Of a stretch of 64,000 bases of DNA, positions 1 through 11,102 are shown one piece after another; the stretch's first letter is position 1; every line of letters begins with the position of its first letter. The stretch comes from Molossus alvarezi (taxonomy: Eukaryota > Chordata > Mammalia > Chiroptera > Molossidae). Below the pieces are notes generated by a model, which made no database searches, was not told the DNA's origin, and was given only the letters and a program-made list of their open reading frames with translations. The position numbers were made by a program, and so were the translations under genes. The stretch covers positions 128,184,001-128,248,000 of the forward strand of contig CM073886.1 in NCBI GenBank assembly GCA_037176705.1. Reading direction: 5' to 3'.

Positions 1-1313
1 AAAAGCATTTCCGGGGACCCACGCATGGGAGGTGGAGGTTTTTGGTAAGATTTATGGGGGTTGAAATGGAAGACTGCCTCCAGGTTCCCAGTGTCTCATC
101 TCGCTGTAAAAAAAAGTCTAGCTTTGTCTTTATCAAGACTAGAATAGGCCAGTGCCCAGAGATGCTGGGCCAAGCCAAGGCTTAGTCCGGTCAGCCTCTG
201 TTCCTGGCTCTGCTCCGGCTGATGCTGTGCCCAGGCTTGTGCTCGGAGCCTCGGTCCCTGTGCCTGTTATGGAGAGAAAACCCATCAAGGAATCTTGCAA
301 GAGTGTGTCACCAGGCAAAAGAGCAGGAGAGAAAGCTCCCCTTTGTAGACTGATTGTTTTATCTCTGGCCCAGCTGACAGTTCTCTGGGGGACTGGGGAG
401 CTGGTCCTTCCTCCGTACACCAGGCTGGGAGGGTGGGGGTGTTAATCCACTTGGCAGGACAGTTCACACTCTCCGGAGCATGTGTGAAGCTGTAGCTTCC
501 TGCACAGGAGGCTCCCTGATGTCTGATTCCCTTCGCTAGCTTCCATTATTAATATCTAACTACCTGTGTTAACATTTCCCCTGGAAATATCACACTCGTT
601 AATACTTGGTCATTGAAGTAGGAGAACGTGGTTTTACAAAAATGAATTGAAAAGAAATGCTCTTCTTAAGAAAAAATCTGCAACACCACTCAGTTTCCAA
701 AGACGACAAGAATTAATACGTCCTGTCTTTTTCCCTCAGCAAGAACAAACCAGGGTGACAGAAAGAGTAGCTTTGAGGGCGGAAAAGCAGAAGCAAAGTG
801 AAAACACCATCTCATCACATGCCATGCGTTTTAGTCTTCCTGTTTTCCACGGACCATCAAAACGTGGCAAGACAAAAAGTAGAACAAAAAAGTAACTTCT
901 CAAAGGAATATTACAATGCCTATCACTTAGCAGCTATGGCATTCCATTTGTTGACGAGAAATCTCTGTCTTCACGAAGAACAACTGCATCAAAAATATAT
1001 ATTTTTTGGCTTGCATAATCTAAAATAGGATCACTGATGGGACTGAGGGAGGGTACCTGGGCGTAATCACAGAAGGGAAGAGAAAGGAAGGAAGAGGGAA
1101 GAGCCAGGAGTATAACAGGAACATAGAAGCAGTTCAGAGCAAAGATGCCCCAGCAGATAGAAAAAGCAAATGCACACCAATCAGCCCTCTAATAGCAGAG
1201 AAACATGGAGCTGAAGATTGAAGAGCTATGAGCTCCATAAAGAGGGGGTAGGAAGCAACCAATAATTTTGTTAGCCCTAAAATGTCAATGGTATTGTTTT
1301 GTGTAGTTTTTAA
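1..1313. other. Unique sequence, no gene seen
   Basis: No recognisable repeat, RNA gene or coding exon. Open frames on both strands are under 100 codons and lack domains. Short A-rich and purine-rich tracts occur around 660-900 and 1075-1110. Confidence 0.5.
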
Positions 1314-1412
1314 GTCTTGGGCTCTGGATTTAACTTGACTGAGTTGGCTATGTCTCTACCACTTACTAGCTCACTGTCCTTAAGCCATTATGTATCCCTT
1401 TACCCATTACAG
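1314..1412 (+). repeat. MIR SINE fragment
   Basis: The segment reads like the MIR core (gggctctggatt, then taccacttactagct and a run of cctttaccc). It is an ancient, strongly diverged copy without visible target duplications. Confidence 0.6.
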
Positions 1413-1666
1413 ACAAAAACGCTGCCTTCAGGCTTACTTTCTAGTGCAGAAGTTCACAAACATTTTCTGCAAAGGGCACATAGTATATACAGAGGTAGAT
1501 GAGAACTCCGTGCCAACATGTGTTGAGTATAACAAGCAGCAACAAGAATGTATAAATAATGAAGGCTGGAGCCCCTGAGAAGTTGTACCTCAGGCACTGT
1601 GCTGTTGGGACAGTCTTTTGAGTTAATACAGCTATTGTAATAATCGTAACAGAGAAAGACAAGTAC

Positions 1667-1955
1667 CATTTGATTTCACTCACATTTGGTATCTAATGAA
1701 CAAAATAAACAAAATAGAAACAGACTCATCACCGAGAACAGGCTGACAGCAGTCAGAGGGGAGGGCGTTGTGGGGCCGGGTGAAAGGTGAAGGGATTAAG
1801 CAAAACCAAACACAACCTCATAGCCACAGACAGAAGTACGGTGATTACCAGAGGGAGGGGGTGAGGGTACAAGAGGGAACAGGGGAATGGATAAGTGGTG
1901 ACGGAAGGAGACTTGACTTGGGATTATGGACACAATACAATATACAGGTGATGTA
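1667..1955 (+). mobile_element. L1 3' end, upstream part (split by a SINE)
   Basis: This matches the L1 3' UTR type seen in bats and related mammals: a gatttcactcacattt start, a stretch about aacagactcat and gacagcagtcagagggga, then ggtgaagggattaag. The last bases before the SINE (tatacaggtgatgta) resume after it at about 2190, so the Ves SINE inserted into this L1 end later. Confidence 0.7.
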
Positions 1956-2179
1956 TTTAAAATTATTTTTAAATATGTTTTTATTGATTTTTAGAAAGAG
2001 AGGAAGGGAGAGAGAGATAGAAACATCGATGTGAGAGAGAAACATCGATCGGCTGCCTCATGCACGCCCCCACTGGGGATTGAGCCCGAAACTCCGGCAT
2101 GTGCCCTGACAGGGAAGTAAACTGGGACCTCTCAGTCCATGGGATGACGCTCAGTCCACTGAGCCACATGGGCCAGGCC
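1956..2179 (-). mobile_element. Ves SINE, inserted in an L1 3' end
   Basis: Minus-strand copy: A-rich tail and aatcaataaa-like end at the low coordinate, purine-rich middle, and tRNA-derived head ending in tgggccaggcc. Flanked by aggtgatgta (1946-1955) and agatgatgta (2180-2189), a 10-bp target duplication with one mismatch. Confidence 0.92.
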
Positions 2180-2189
2180 AGATGATGTA

Positions 2190-2262
2190 CTATAGAATTG
2201 TATACCTGAAACCTATACAACTTTATTAATCAATCACTCCAATAAAGTCAATTAAAAATTAT
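2190..2262 (+). mobile_element. L1 3' end, downstream part
   Basis: Continues the element at 1667-1955 after the SINE. It shows the typical ending tatagaattgtatacctgaa, then ccaataaagtcaatt and an A-rich tail. Confidence 0.7.
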
Positions 2263-2469
2263 AACCTGCATGTCTTTTTTCCACCCCTGTATTTTAGGTT
2301 TGTGGACTACACATGATTTCTGTTACATATCCTTCTTTGTTATTGTTTTTTTAAAGATGTAAACATTAAAGATGCAAACATTATTCAGCCCTTGCAGACC
2401 CTACAAAAGCAGGCCATTCAACAGGCCTTGGGCAGGACCTGGCCCTGGGGCCTTGGCTTGCAGACCTGT

Positions 2470-2900
2470 GTGCAGAGCACGGGGCGGGGCGGGGGCAGGG
2501 GCGGGCCGGGGCAGGGTGGGGGGCAGTGAAAGGCCAGGTCAAGTCCCACACACTCACTCCCTCTCGGTTCACCACTTGAGTCCAGCCGGCTTCCTCCCCA
2601 AGCCAGCGTGGGTCTACTGGTCAGGCGCGTTGGGGGACGTGGTGCGGATGCGTGCGAACCGGGTGAGGCATTTTCAAGGCGGAGGAAACCCGACAGGCAA
2701 GCACTGTTGCACAAACTGACCGCTCCATCCAAGCCAGGGTCAGGAACCCGGCTGAGCTGGGGAGAGAGCTGCAAGCAGCCGGCTTGGGCGATGATGGCAG
2801 CGCCCCCACCCAGCAGAGAGGCCTCAGATCACCTGCTGCCACAGCCTGAGCACAAGCTAAACCAGGAGAACGCGCACCGACTCCTGTGCTCCTCATCAAA
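2470..2900. promoter_or_regulatory. CpG-rich, G-quadruplex-prone stretch
   Basis: Unlike the AT-rich surroundings, this stretch has many CpG dinucleotides (dense at 2480-2510 and 2625-2695) and a plus-strand G-run cluster at 2481-2526 with at least eight runs of three or more G. Several short open frames here on both strands follow from GC richness and show no domains. It could be a small CpG island or a GC-rich repeat remnant. No gene start can be assigned. Confidence 0.4.
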
Positions 2901-3352
2901 CCCAGAACAAAAGGCCCCGAACAAAAGGCTCCTGCAGTTTCATGGGCCTGTAAGCCATAGGGAGGGAGAGCAAGGAGGACTAGGAAGAAGGGAAAAGTAC
3001 CGGGTGTTAGGTCAGCAGGGGGGCATTGTCTCCAAGTTTCCCCGAGGAGACTTTCAAACAGAGGCACCTGGCTAGCAGTGCTGATGCTCAGAAGTACATG
3101 ACCCGTGGCGGGGGGTTGGGAGGGATTGGGGGGGGGGGGCACGGGAGCAGCGGAGTGCTGACTGCAGATCCCTTCAGAGACTGAGATGCCTTGTCTGTGC
3201 ACCAGTCTGGGGACGGCAGGTGCCCCTGGACACCAGCCAGGCGGAAGAATCCTTGTAACTGTTTATGGTTAGGCCTGAAACATCACCGGGGGTTGTGGCC
3301 GGGGCCCTGACTCTGCAGTCACTCTAGAGTACATAAGCCCTTAGTCTGATGA
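2901..3352. other. GC-rich unique sequence with poly-G tract
   Basis: No gene recognised. A second G-run cluster lies at 3107-3147 (runs of 6, 3, 3 and about 11 G). A minus-strand open frame of 193 codons spans 2621-3202, but it is low-complexity in P, S, A and L and lacks any domain. I treat it as chance. Confidence 0.45.
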
Positions 3353-3360
3353 AGTGAACT

Positions 3361-3579
3361 ATTTAAAATTTTTTGTTTGTTTATTTCTTTAGTGATTTTA
3401 GAGAGAAGAAGGGAGAGGGAGAGATGGAAACATCGAAGAGAGAGAACATCGACTGGCTGCCTTCTGCATGCCCCCCACTAGGGATTGGGCCCACAACCTG
3501 GGCATGTACCCTGACCGGGAATTGAACCGGTGACCTCTTGGTGCCTGGGGCTCCACCACTGATCCACACGGCCGGGCAC
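3361..3579 (-). mobile_element. Ves SINE
   Basis: Minus-strand copy from an A/T-rich tail to a head with gccgggc at 3571-3577. Short direct repeat agtgaact at 3353-3360 and 3580-3587. The head is diverged (ctgatccacacggccggg). Confidence 0.9.
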
Positions 3580-3944
3580 AGTGAACTTCCTGAGTACCTG
3601 CTGTGCGCCCATCCTGGGCTCAGCATTCATGCTCCTTTGTGGCTCAAGGCAGAAATGTGGAAGGTAGACTGGGATGCAGGAGTTGATTCAGTTCTGAAAT
3701 ATCCCAGGAAATTGGGCGTTAGATAGTTCAATATAATCCTATTATGCTAAAAAATGTATTACTTTTAAAAACGACTTACTTTAAAATGTTTCTGGGCATG
3801 GTCTAACTCATGGTTTCTAAATGCCGGCAGATATCTTGGCAAAGCTCAAATTATCCACAAATTAAGAAATTAGTTCCTTATACATATTGGTGATTTGGGT
3901 TCTCTCACAATGGACCAGTTTGTTACTAAAATAATATTGATCTC

Positions 3945-4216
3945 GTCCTGGCCGGTTTGGCTCAGCGGTTAGAGAGTTGGCCCGCGGACCAGGGAGTCCC
4001 GGGTTCGGTTCCCGCTAAGGGCACACACCTCAGTTGCAGTTTGTCCCCGGCCCCGGTTGGGGTCATGTGAGTGGCAGCCACTTGATGTGTCTCTTTCACA
4101 TCGATGTTTCTCTCTCTTTCCTCACCCCTCTCTCCCTCCCGCTCTATATGAAGGTAAATGCAAAAATGTCCTTGGGTGAGGATAAAAAACAGTAATTAAA
4201 AAAATAATAATAATAC
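3945..4216 (+). mobile_element. Ves SINE, long-tail type
   Basis: Near-complete copy starting cctggccggtttggctcag. It ends in the extended 3' region atgtccttgggtgaggata plus A-rich tail. Target duplication aataatattgatctc at 3930-3944 and aataatgttgatctc at 4217-4231 (one mismatch). Confidence 0.95.
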
Positions 4217-4406
4217 AATAATGTTGATCTCAAACACTGAGTACCAAGACTGGGGGAAACTGCCCCAAGAAACTTTCTTAACTATTTGTGTTTTTGATAA
4301 AGATGTTTTCTTTGTTTTTAAACATAAACTCAATTCAGTATAAGAATATTGTGCATATGACTCTAAGCTCAGTCTTAAAAAATTTCAGTAAATACATGTT
4401 CGTAGA

Positions 4407-4407
4407 C

Positions 4408-4457
<50 letters not shown>
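4407..4457. repeat. (TG)n(AG)n microsatellite
   Basis: A run of TG dinucleotides passes directly into a run of AG. Overlapping open frames encode only VCV/ER repeats and are artefacts. Confidence 0.97.
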
Positions 4458-5209
4458 CGATCCTTGTGTCCTTCAGTAGTTATTCATCATTATTTTAACC
4501 CTGAAGACCAGAATACTCTTTGGCATCAAATGTCACATGGCAGCTGTCCTCCTCAACCCCAGACATAGGATTTCACTCTTCCCTTCTCAACCAAGATACA
4601 CATTACAATGTCTTTTAAATGTTGAGTTCTATCCCATGTCAAACATCAAGGAGAAACTCAAAGTCAATGGTCACTTGAAGTCTGTCCACCCAGGTATCAT
4701 CCTTTTCTTCTGATGATGAATGTGTTGGAGCTTAGAGAAATCACCAAGGAGATGAAAACTTCAACAGTCAATCAAAACTATACTTTGCAGAAAGTCAAGA
4801 TACAAACCTCTAGAGAGGACACAGCTGTGTTTCAATATTGTAGTTTAAAGGGGCGGGGGGATGATGAAAAAGCCAAAGAAACTGGCATGACGTTGTGATC
4901 CTACATGAAGTTACTTCATGGAGCTTGGATCCACTCTCCACAATGTCTAAAACCATGGCTAGATCTCCAACACATGATTCAAATCATTTCAATATCCCTT
5001 GTTAAAGCTAGAACTAAGTGGTTAAAAATAGCCATTCTGTCCCTATTTCCAGACAGACAAAGAGAGCTTATGTGAAGAAATACATTTTGTTATCAGAATG
5101 TGTATCTTGACTATCTCAGCAAGAAATACTGCTGAAAACGAAAGATACTTTCTTATGATTAATCATTCTTAGCACTGCCTAATAAATTGTCAGTCACAAG
5201 CCATTTATT
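4458..5209. other. Unique sequence, no gene seen
   Basis: No recognisable repeat or exon. Confidence 0.45.
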
Positions 5210-5283
5210 ATAGACATATGCATATATATGCACACATACATATATCTGCATATATACACACATATGTACACATATACATACTA
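5210..5283. repeat. AT-rich CA/TA simple repeat
   Basis: Interrupted alternating purine-pyrimidine tract of catata, cacata and tatgca units. Confidence 0.9.
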
Positions 5284-5344
5284 CTTACATGTACCTGTAA
5301 AGTTCTTTGAAGGAGAAAATGTTAAGGGAGATGTAGTCATGGAC

Positions 5345-5515
5345 TGAAACAGACATGGGCACAATCTGTTTATGTCACCTTTTAGCTGTGTCACCTCAGA
5401 CGTGTTACTTGACTTTATTAAACCAAAATTCTCCACTATAAAATAAGACTTATAATGATACTTTCTTAAAATAATTCTTCTGGAGACAAATAAGATAACG
5501 CATGCGAATGCTCAT
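5345..5515 (+). repeat. MIR SINE
   Basis: Clear MIR core: ttagctgtgtcacctcaga, a tacttgac block, ataaaataagact, and the downstream gagacaaataagataacgca. Old and diverged. Confidence 0.7.
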
Positions 5516-5988
5516 CTTAATTTGTTGCACAGGTGCACACCTACAAGCAGGTGAGGTGTTAAGATTATTGTGCCATTTTTGTAGTTTTTAATATATAAAC
5601 AGATGCCATTAACATGTGTTTTCTTATAGCAATCAGTTGTGACCACTGACTGTGATGTGAGTGACTTTGAATCATACGGACAGGATGGGGGAACCGAAGC
5701 TGTAAGAGGTACCCAAATGTCACAGTCTTTGTTGGGCACGCAGTGTGCCCTGGGAGTGGACTGAAATTTGGGTATCAAACAACAGGAAATATATACCCCA
5801 CTGTAGCTACAAACTAGACACCTGGGAAGGCTTCTTCCTGTTTTGCCCAGCTGCCTAGCAGGCCCAAAATAAGAGACTCAGAAAACGTTACACTTTATCA
5901 GAACTATACATCTTGAAAAAGAATTCCCTTCATTCTTCTCCCAATTTGAAGATCTCAACAGAATCACCATTAGTTCCCAGACACGTTC

Positions 5989-6137
5989 ATTTATTTATTT
6001 ATTTATTTGTTTGTTTGTTTATTTATTTATTTATTCATTCATTTGTTTGTTTATTTATTTATTTTTTGGTACGTGTCCCTAGCGGAACCGAACCTGGGAC
6101 TCTCTCGTCCAACCGCAGAGCCAAATTGGTCAGGGCC
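5989..6137 (-). mobile_element. Head-only Ves SINE with (AAAT)n tail
   Basis: On the minus strand a tRNA-derived head (6137 down to 6068, about 70 bp) passes directly into a long A-rich tail of AAAT and AAAC units (5989-6067). The usual SINE body is absent. The head also lacks about 18 bp around the anticodon region. The head-to-tail junction (after gggacacgtacc) matches that of the copy at 50785. Confidence 0.8.
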
Positions 6138-6755
6138 ATTTTCCTATAGTATTTATGATTTTCATAACAGTATGACCAATTTGAAATTAGGACAAAGGTC
6201 GAGTTGGTAAACCTTGGAAGGTATCATGGGCTTTATTTACTAATTTAGCTTCTGCAAGTGCAAGTCAGAGTATCTTAAAATAGTATGACTAAAAGCAACA
6301 GCAGCAGAAATAGTTGATACGTGTTTGGTTATTTTAGACTCGAGGAATGGGATTCACGGTAGTCCTTTAATCTAAAATTCCAAGGTGAGATGGTGTCAGG
6401 AACCCAGAAGGATCGGGGCTTGGTTTCACGCTCCTTAGAAGCTAAGAAGTTCGCCTGTTACTATTTCGGAGGCGCTGGTGAAAGACACACTCTCCGGGGT
6501 CAGTGACGAAGGCCTGGATGACGACGGCACTGCATGCAGCGTGGGCACCTGACGCCAGGTTTTCTAGCTGTAAATTTCTCCAGGGCTGCACAGTGAGCCC
6601 CGAGGGGCGGGGTGCCTGCGCACCAGGGGCCTTAGCTGAGGACACTGAGCTTGGAGACCCTCTGCCGCTTGTTGAGAGCCGGGAACAAGCCTACCTGTTT
6701 TCTGAGGCAGGAGGTGGTAGCAACCCCATCTCAAGTTTACTGGTTGCATTTAAAA
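6138..6755. other. Unique sequence, no gene seen
   Basis: Moderately GC-rich around 6440-6700. Opposite-strand open frames of up to 97 codons lack domains or splice context. Confidence 0.45.
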
Positions 6756-6769
6756 ACCTAGAGAAATGG

Positions 6770-7013
6770 CCCTGGCAGGTTAGGCTCAGCGGTTAGAGCA
6801 CTGGCCCTCGGACCAAAGAGTCTCGGGTTTGATTCCGGTCAAGGGAACGTACCTTGGTTGTGGTTGGTCCCTGGCCCTGGTCGGGTCGTGGGGGAGGCAA
6901 CTAGTCGATGTGTCTCTCTCACATTGATGTTTCTTTCTCTCCCCTTCCCTCCCACTCTGTCTTAAGATAAATGGAAAAGTATCCCCAAGTGAGAATTCAA
7001 AAAAAAAAAAAAT
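6770..7013 (+). mobile_element. Ves SINE, long-tail type
   Basis: Head ccctggcaggttaggctcag, full body, then the extended end (atccccaagtgagaattc) and an A-tail. Imperfect target duplication cctagagaaatgg (6757-6769) and cctgagaaatgg (7014-7025). Confidence 0.93.
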
Positions 7014-7029
7014 CCTGAGAAATGGCACA

Positions 7030-7935
7030 GAAAATAAAGCAATCAGGGCCCTGCAGTCTTGGGCTGCCCAGAAAGACATGTCGGATGGAAGGAACATCAA
7101 TATCTTTATAGATTATGGTACTGAAAAGTGTTACGTGGAACATATTCAGAAAAATACAGCCTTATCTAAATGATTCCTCTCTATGGTTGTCATGGTCTGG
7201 ATAGCAGTTGTGTCTTACTGTATTTAATATACTGTGACTTTTCAATTAAATTAAAAATTGCGTAAGGTGGAAACACTGTAGCATGGTCCCAATGATTCTC
7301 ACTTCTTGGTATTCATGCCACCGTGTTGTCCACTCCGATGAGTGTGGGTGGGACCTTTGACTTGTTTCTAACTACAAGAATATGACAAAGATGGTGTGTT
7401 GTGTTAAGTGAGTTTTCCAGAAGACTGACTGTAGAGACTCTTCGCTGGCTTGTTGATGGGGGAGCCAGATTATCTAAGGGTGCTGCCCCGTTTCACTTCC
7501 CTGCTAGTAGTGTAGGGAGGTTTCCCCCAACTTGACCAACACTTGTGACTATCTAGCTGTTCATTACAGGCATCCTCCTTGGTCATTGTGTTTCCATGCT
7601 CATGTCCCTGCAGCCTGGTGATGCTGAGAATCTGTCTGTGTGCTTGACATTGCACTTAGACCACGTGCTCCCATTCAGAAAGAGCTACATGTTTGGGGAG
7701 GGAAGACTCAGTATATGTATACTTTGTGTTGTCATTGGCACGTGACTGTGTGCTCAGAAGGTCCTCATCCATGCGATATTATCTCTGTTGGTATAGTGAT
7801 TTGTATTTTAGAAAGACGCTCAGAGAGTTAAGGGACAACAAAGGAAATAGACTAAAATCATAGGAAAAACAGGGTTAACTTCAGGAAAGCAAAGAGTCAA
7901 AGTCAGAGAAACATGATAAAAATTCAAGGTGAAAC
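7030..7935. other. Unique sequence, no gene seen
   Basis: No recognisable repeat or coding exon. Confidence 0.4.
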
Positions 7936-7950
7936 AAAAAGGGTGCTTTT

Positions 7951-8137
7951 TAAAAAATGTTTTTATTGATTTTTTTTTGTTTTTTGGAAAGAGAGAGAAA
8001 AACATCCATGTGGGCTCCTGCACGCCCCCTACTGGGGATGGAGCCCACAACCCCGTGCACATGCCCTGACCCGGAATCAAATGCGGACTTCTCTGTCCAT
8101 GGGACAACTCTCAATCCATTGAACCACACTGGCCAGG
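7951..8137 (-). mobile_element. Ves SINE
   Basis: Minus-strand copy with head ending ccacactggccaggc at 8137. Imperfect target duplication aaaaagggtgctttt (about 7936-7950) and aaaatgggtgtgttttt (about 8139-8155). The body is shortened (hexamer-rich middle partly deleted). Confidence 0.9.
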
Positions 8138-8155
8138 CAAAATGGGTGTGTTTTT

Positions 8156-8725
8156 TTTTGTTTTGTTTTGTTTTTTAACACAGCTGCAGCACCCCTTGCC
8201 ACCAGTCCCTCTGTGACTATTAGTGTCTTAGAGAATTGGAGATTTGAGCTGATTTATAGGTACAGTCAATGAGAACAGTTACATGTTTATTCTCAAGTCT
8301 CCGTTTTTACCTTGCATGAGGTACGCTAGGGCTACAGAACATCTCCCTCTCTTCTAAAAGAATTAAAAAAAAAAAACCAGAAGGAGGCTCACTGATTATA
8401 TTCCGTCCGTACCTACCAGAGCTGGTGTCAGCAGACAACAGACAGGTCTGATACGGGAAGTAGCAGATAGAAAAGATGGAGCAGTTGTGATGCCTGACCA
8501 ATAGGGCTTAGGTTGTTGTCAATGTGCCGTTCAGGTGAAGAGACATCACTAGCTTGCTGGGTCAAGACAGAAATCCAAGTCTAAGTAAGGACAATGGGAA
8601 GTGCAAGCTCCAAACAAAACACACAAGGAACAAGACGTAGGGAGAAGCCAATCCAAAGTATTTACATTTAAAAGCTAAAGATCCTGATCACACATCAATC
8701 TTTGTCTCTTTAAAGAGGCCTCTAC
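8156..8725. other. Unique sequence, no gene seen
   Basis: Begins with a TTTTG-rich tract beside the SINE, then unique sequence without recognisable features. Confidence 0.4.
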
Positions 8726-8739
8726 CTCAGCACAGCCAC

Positions 8740-8885
8740 ACAACAATGACACAATCCCACCCCTCATTTTCTGGATGAGAAACTAAGGATCGGGGACATT
8801 AAGGGGATTTGTCTAATTCAGCTAATACCGGCTACATTAATAGACACGAGAGCAGAACTGAGATCTCCTGAATAGCAAGCTAGGT
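8740..8885 (-). repeat. MIR SINE fragment
   Basis: Minus-strand MIR signature: ttttctggatgagaaactaa, ggggacattaagggga, then attcagctaata and a gagcagaactgagat block. Diverged. Confidence 0.6.
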
Positions 8886-9156
8886 CTGGTTCTTTATGAT
8901 GAAAGTGAAGGGGATATTTGATAAGAATATGATTAACTTAGGTTTAACAAAATCTGTCATTCAATTTCTCTTCCACGACTTCCCAGGGTTGCTCTCTGAC
9001 TGTCCTGTACAAAATGATGCCGCTCAGATGTAAATGCTTAGCTGTTCTCTACCCTTCTTCACTAAACATAGTAGAAGGCCTAGACTCCACTTGTCTACAG
9101 TGACTAGAACACTGTACCAAAAGTGTTAAGTAACTGATCTGTAACAATGATTGATC

Positions 9157-9363
9157 CTCTGACACAGTGGTTCTCAACCTGTGGGTCGCAACCTCTTTGG
9201 GGGTCGAATGGCCCTTTCACAGGGGTCGCCTAAGACTTAACAGTAGCAAAATTAAAGTTATGAAGTAGCAATGAAAATAATTTTATGGTTGGGGGTCACC
9301 ACCACATGAGGAACTGTATTAAAGGTCGCAGCAGTAGGAAGGTGGAGAACCACTGCTCTAACA
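9157..9363 (+). mobile_element. SPIN/URR1-type hAT MITE with 8-bp duplication
   Basis: The element proper is 9165-9355 (191 bp). It starts cagtggttctcaacct and ends with the inverse of cagtggttctccacct, so the 16-bp terminal inverted repeats differ at one base. Flanking 8-mers ctctgaca (9157-9164) and ctctaaca (9356-9363) form a target duplication with one mismatch, as hAT transposition produces. Internal sequence (gggtcgcaacctctttgggg, and ggttgggggtcaccaccaca near the end) matches what I know of the SPIN/URR1 non-autonomous hAT group. No transposase is encoded. Confidence 0.88.
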
Positions 9364-10575
9364 GAATCCTCCGATTTTATTATTAAAACACACAAAATTA
9401 CATGTGGACTTGATAATTTAACAGTCTAAGCTGTTAAATTTGTTTACTGCAGAATTAAATAATATAAAGCAAAGTCAACCAAAACCAAACAAAGAAAATA
9501 CATTGTCTTGAAAAGTTTAATATAAACAACATATTGACATTGAATAAAGCTTGTTAATTAAATTCTAAATTTAGAAAAGTTGCTACCTTCTAACAGTTTT
9601 TTCATTAGAAAACAAGAGCATGCATCCCACTACATACATGCCTGAAATAGTTCTGGCCCACTTGGAGTGCTTTCTGAATCAACAATAACTTCTCTCTGTT
9701 TCTGAGATGTTTATAAATCTTCCCTCCTTGTTAGGATCTTCTGGGAGTTTAGACTGCCAAGAAACTAAAGAGTCTTATACAAAGCCTTCAAACATCACAG
9801 ACTTAGTATTTGTTAATAATGAGGTTGATGATACATTGTCACTTATTTGTTATGTCTCAGGGTTGTCTATCTGCACTGGGATGTTTCTGGTTAAAAACAA
9901 TGTGTCCTCTCCACCCACGCTGGGTCGGTAGCACCCCCTGATGAGTGCCCAGAGTCCCATATGGGGGTCGTCACCCCGTTCTCTGCATCCCAATGGCAAT
10001 CACAGAGAATCTGTAGAGCTTGAAGGGATTTTCTTTAAGCATCTGCTTAGAGAGATTTTCAGCATTTGTCAACTTACAAAGGCTATTTGGGCAAACCAAA
10101 ACTTTGCAAATGTAAGATTTAAAAAGACCACGAAGATATGTTCACAAAACCCAGGTTTTACAGTTGTAATTTGGAAAGGACTTAGCCAGCATCTCTCCTA
10201 GAGACCGAACTGGCTTTTCTGGGGACACGGCTTGAATGGCCGTCGTGTGAGAAGAGGTGGGCCCGGGGGAGGTTCCGAGAGGAGCGGATACCGTGCGAGG
10301 GGCTGGACTCCTCTGTGCGAGAAAGCCGTCTCGCGATGTGGAAGCGTAGCTATGTCTGATGTGCACCTTGTCTTGTGCGCAACTGCAAGTACGAGCCTCT
10401 CATCTTCCAGTACAGTCTTCTGGAAACACCTGTTTCTGGAATGAGTGTTTCTGGTGAAAAGAAATTGGTAGAGTATTGCCATGTGAAAGTGGGGTACACA
10501 TGCAAGGTGGTGGCACTACACAAAACTTTAGTTCAGTTGAAGCATGAATTCAGAGCCAGGGTTGAGTGGAAAAGC
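9364..10575. other. Unique sequence, no gene seen
   Basis: No recognisable repeat. A 9-bp inverted repeat (atttaacag / ctgttaaat) with a 6-base loop lies near 9415-9440. Short open frames up to 94 codons near 10200-10620 show no domain. Confidence 0.4.
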
Positions 10576-10576
10576 T

Positions 10577-10790
10577 GCCCCCCCTTTTTTAAATTAAATT
10601 TATTGGGTGACATTGGTTAATAAAATGTATAGGTTTCAAGTGTGTACTTCTATGATTCATCATCTGTATATCGCATATGTGCCCACCACCCAAGTCAAAT
10701 CTTCCATCACCGCATACTGGACCCCTTTGACTCTGCCAGCCGCACCCCTTTCCACCTTTCCCTTCTGAGCACTTCCCCTTCACCTCCACC
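10577..10790 (-). mobile_element. L1 3' end
   Basis: Reverse copy of the same L1 3' UTR type as at 1667-2262. It reads attgggtgacattggttaat, then taggtttcaagtgtgta and a C/T-rich section. The T-rich start is the reversed A-tail. Confidence 0.75.
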
Positions 10791-10926
10791 CCTGGGTCAC
10801 TGGAGACCTTGGGAGGAACAAAGGTGGTCATCTGCTGTGGAATGGTTGGAGATATCGCCTCTGAATGTTACATCTACAGCATTGGATCATAACATTGCCA
10901 CTTAATATCTCACGACCACATTGCTT

Positions 10927-11102
10927 TAGCATTCTTTATTTTTATTTTTTTAATTAATTTATTTATTTTAATTAATTAATTTTTGCTACAGATGTTTCTC
11001 CTTTCCCCCCCCACTGATTCCCCCTCCCTCACCCTCCCTGCCCTGACCCCAGCTTTGTTGTCCATGTCCATTGTTCATGCACCCATAGCATTCTTTATTT
11101 TT
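10927..11102 (-). mobile_element. Short L1 3' end with perfect 17-bp duplication
   Basis: The insert (10944-11085, 142 bp) begins with a T/A-rich reversed tail and continues into the pyrimidine-rich L1 3' UTR, ending agctttgttgtccatgtcca ttgttcatgcaccca. It is flanked by identical 17-mers tagcattctttattttt at 10927-10943 and 11086-11102. This is a strongly 5'-truncated and fairly recent insertion. Confidence 0.85.

Noticed and set aside
2621..3202. Longest open frame in the window (193 codons, minus strand)
   Set aside because: It lies in a GC-rich stretch, has low-complexity P/S/A/L composition, shows no domain, and overlaps other open frames on both strands.
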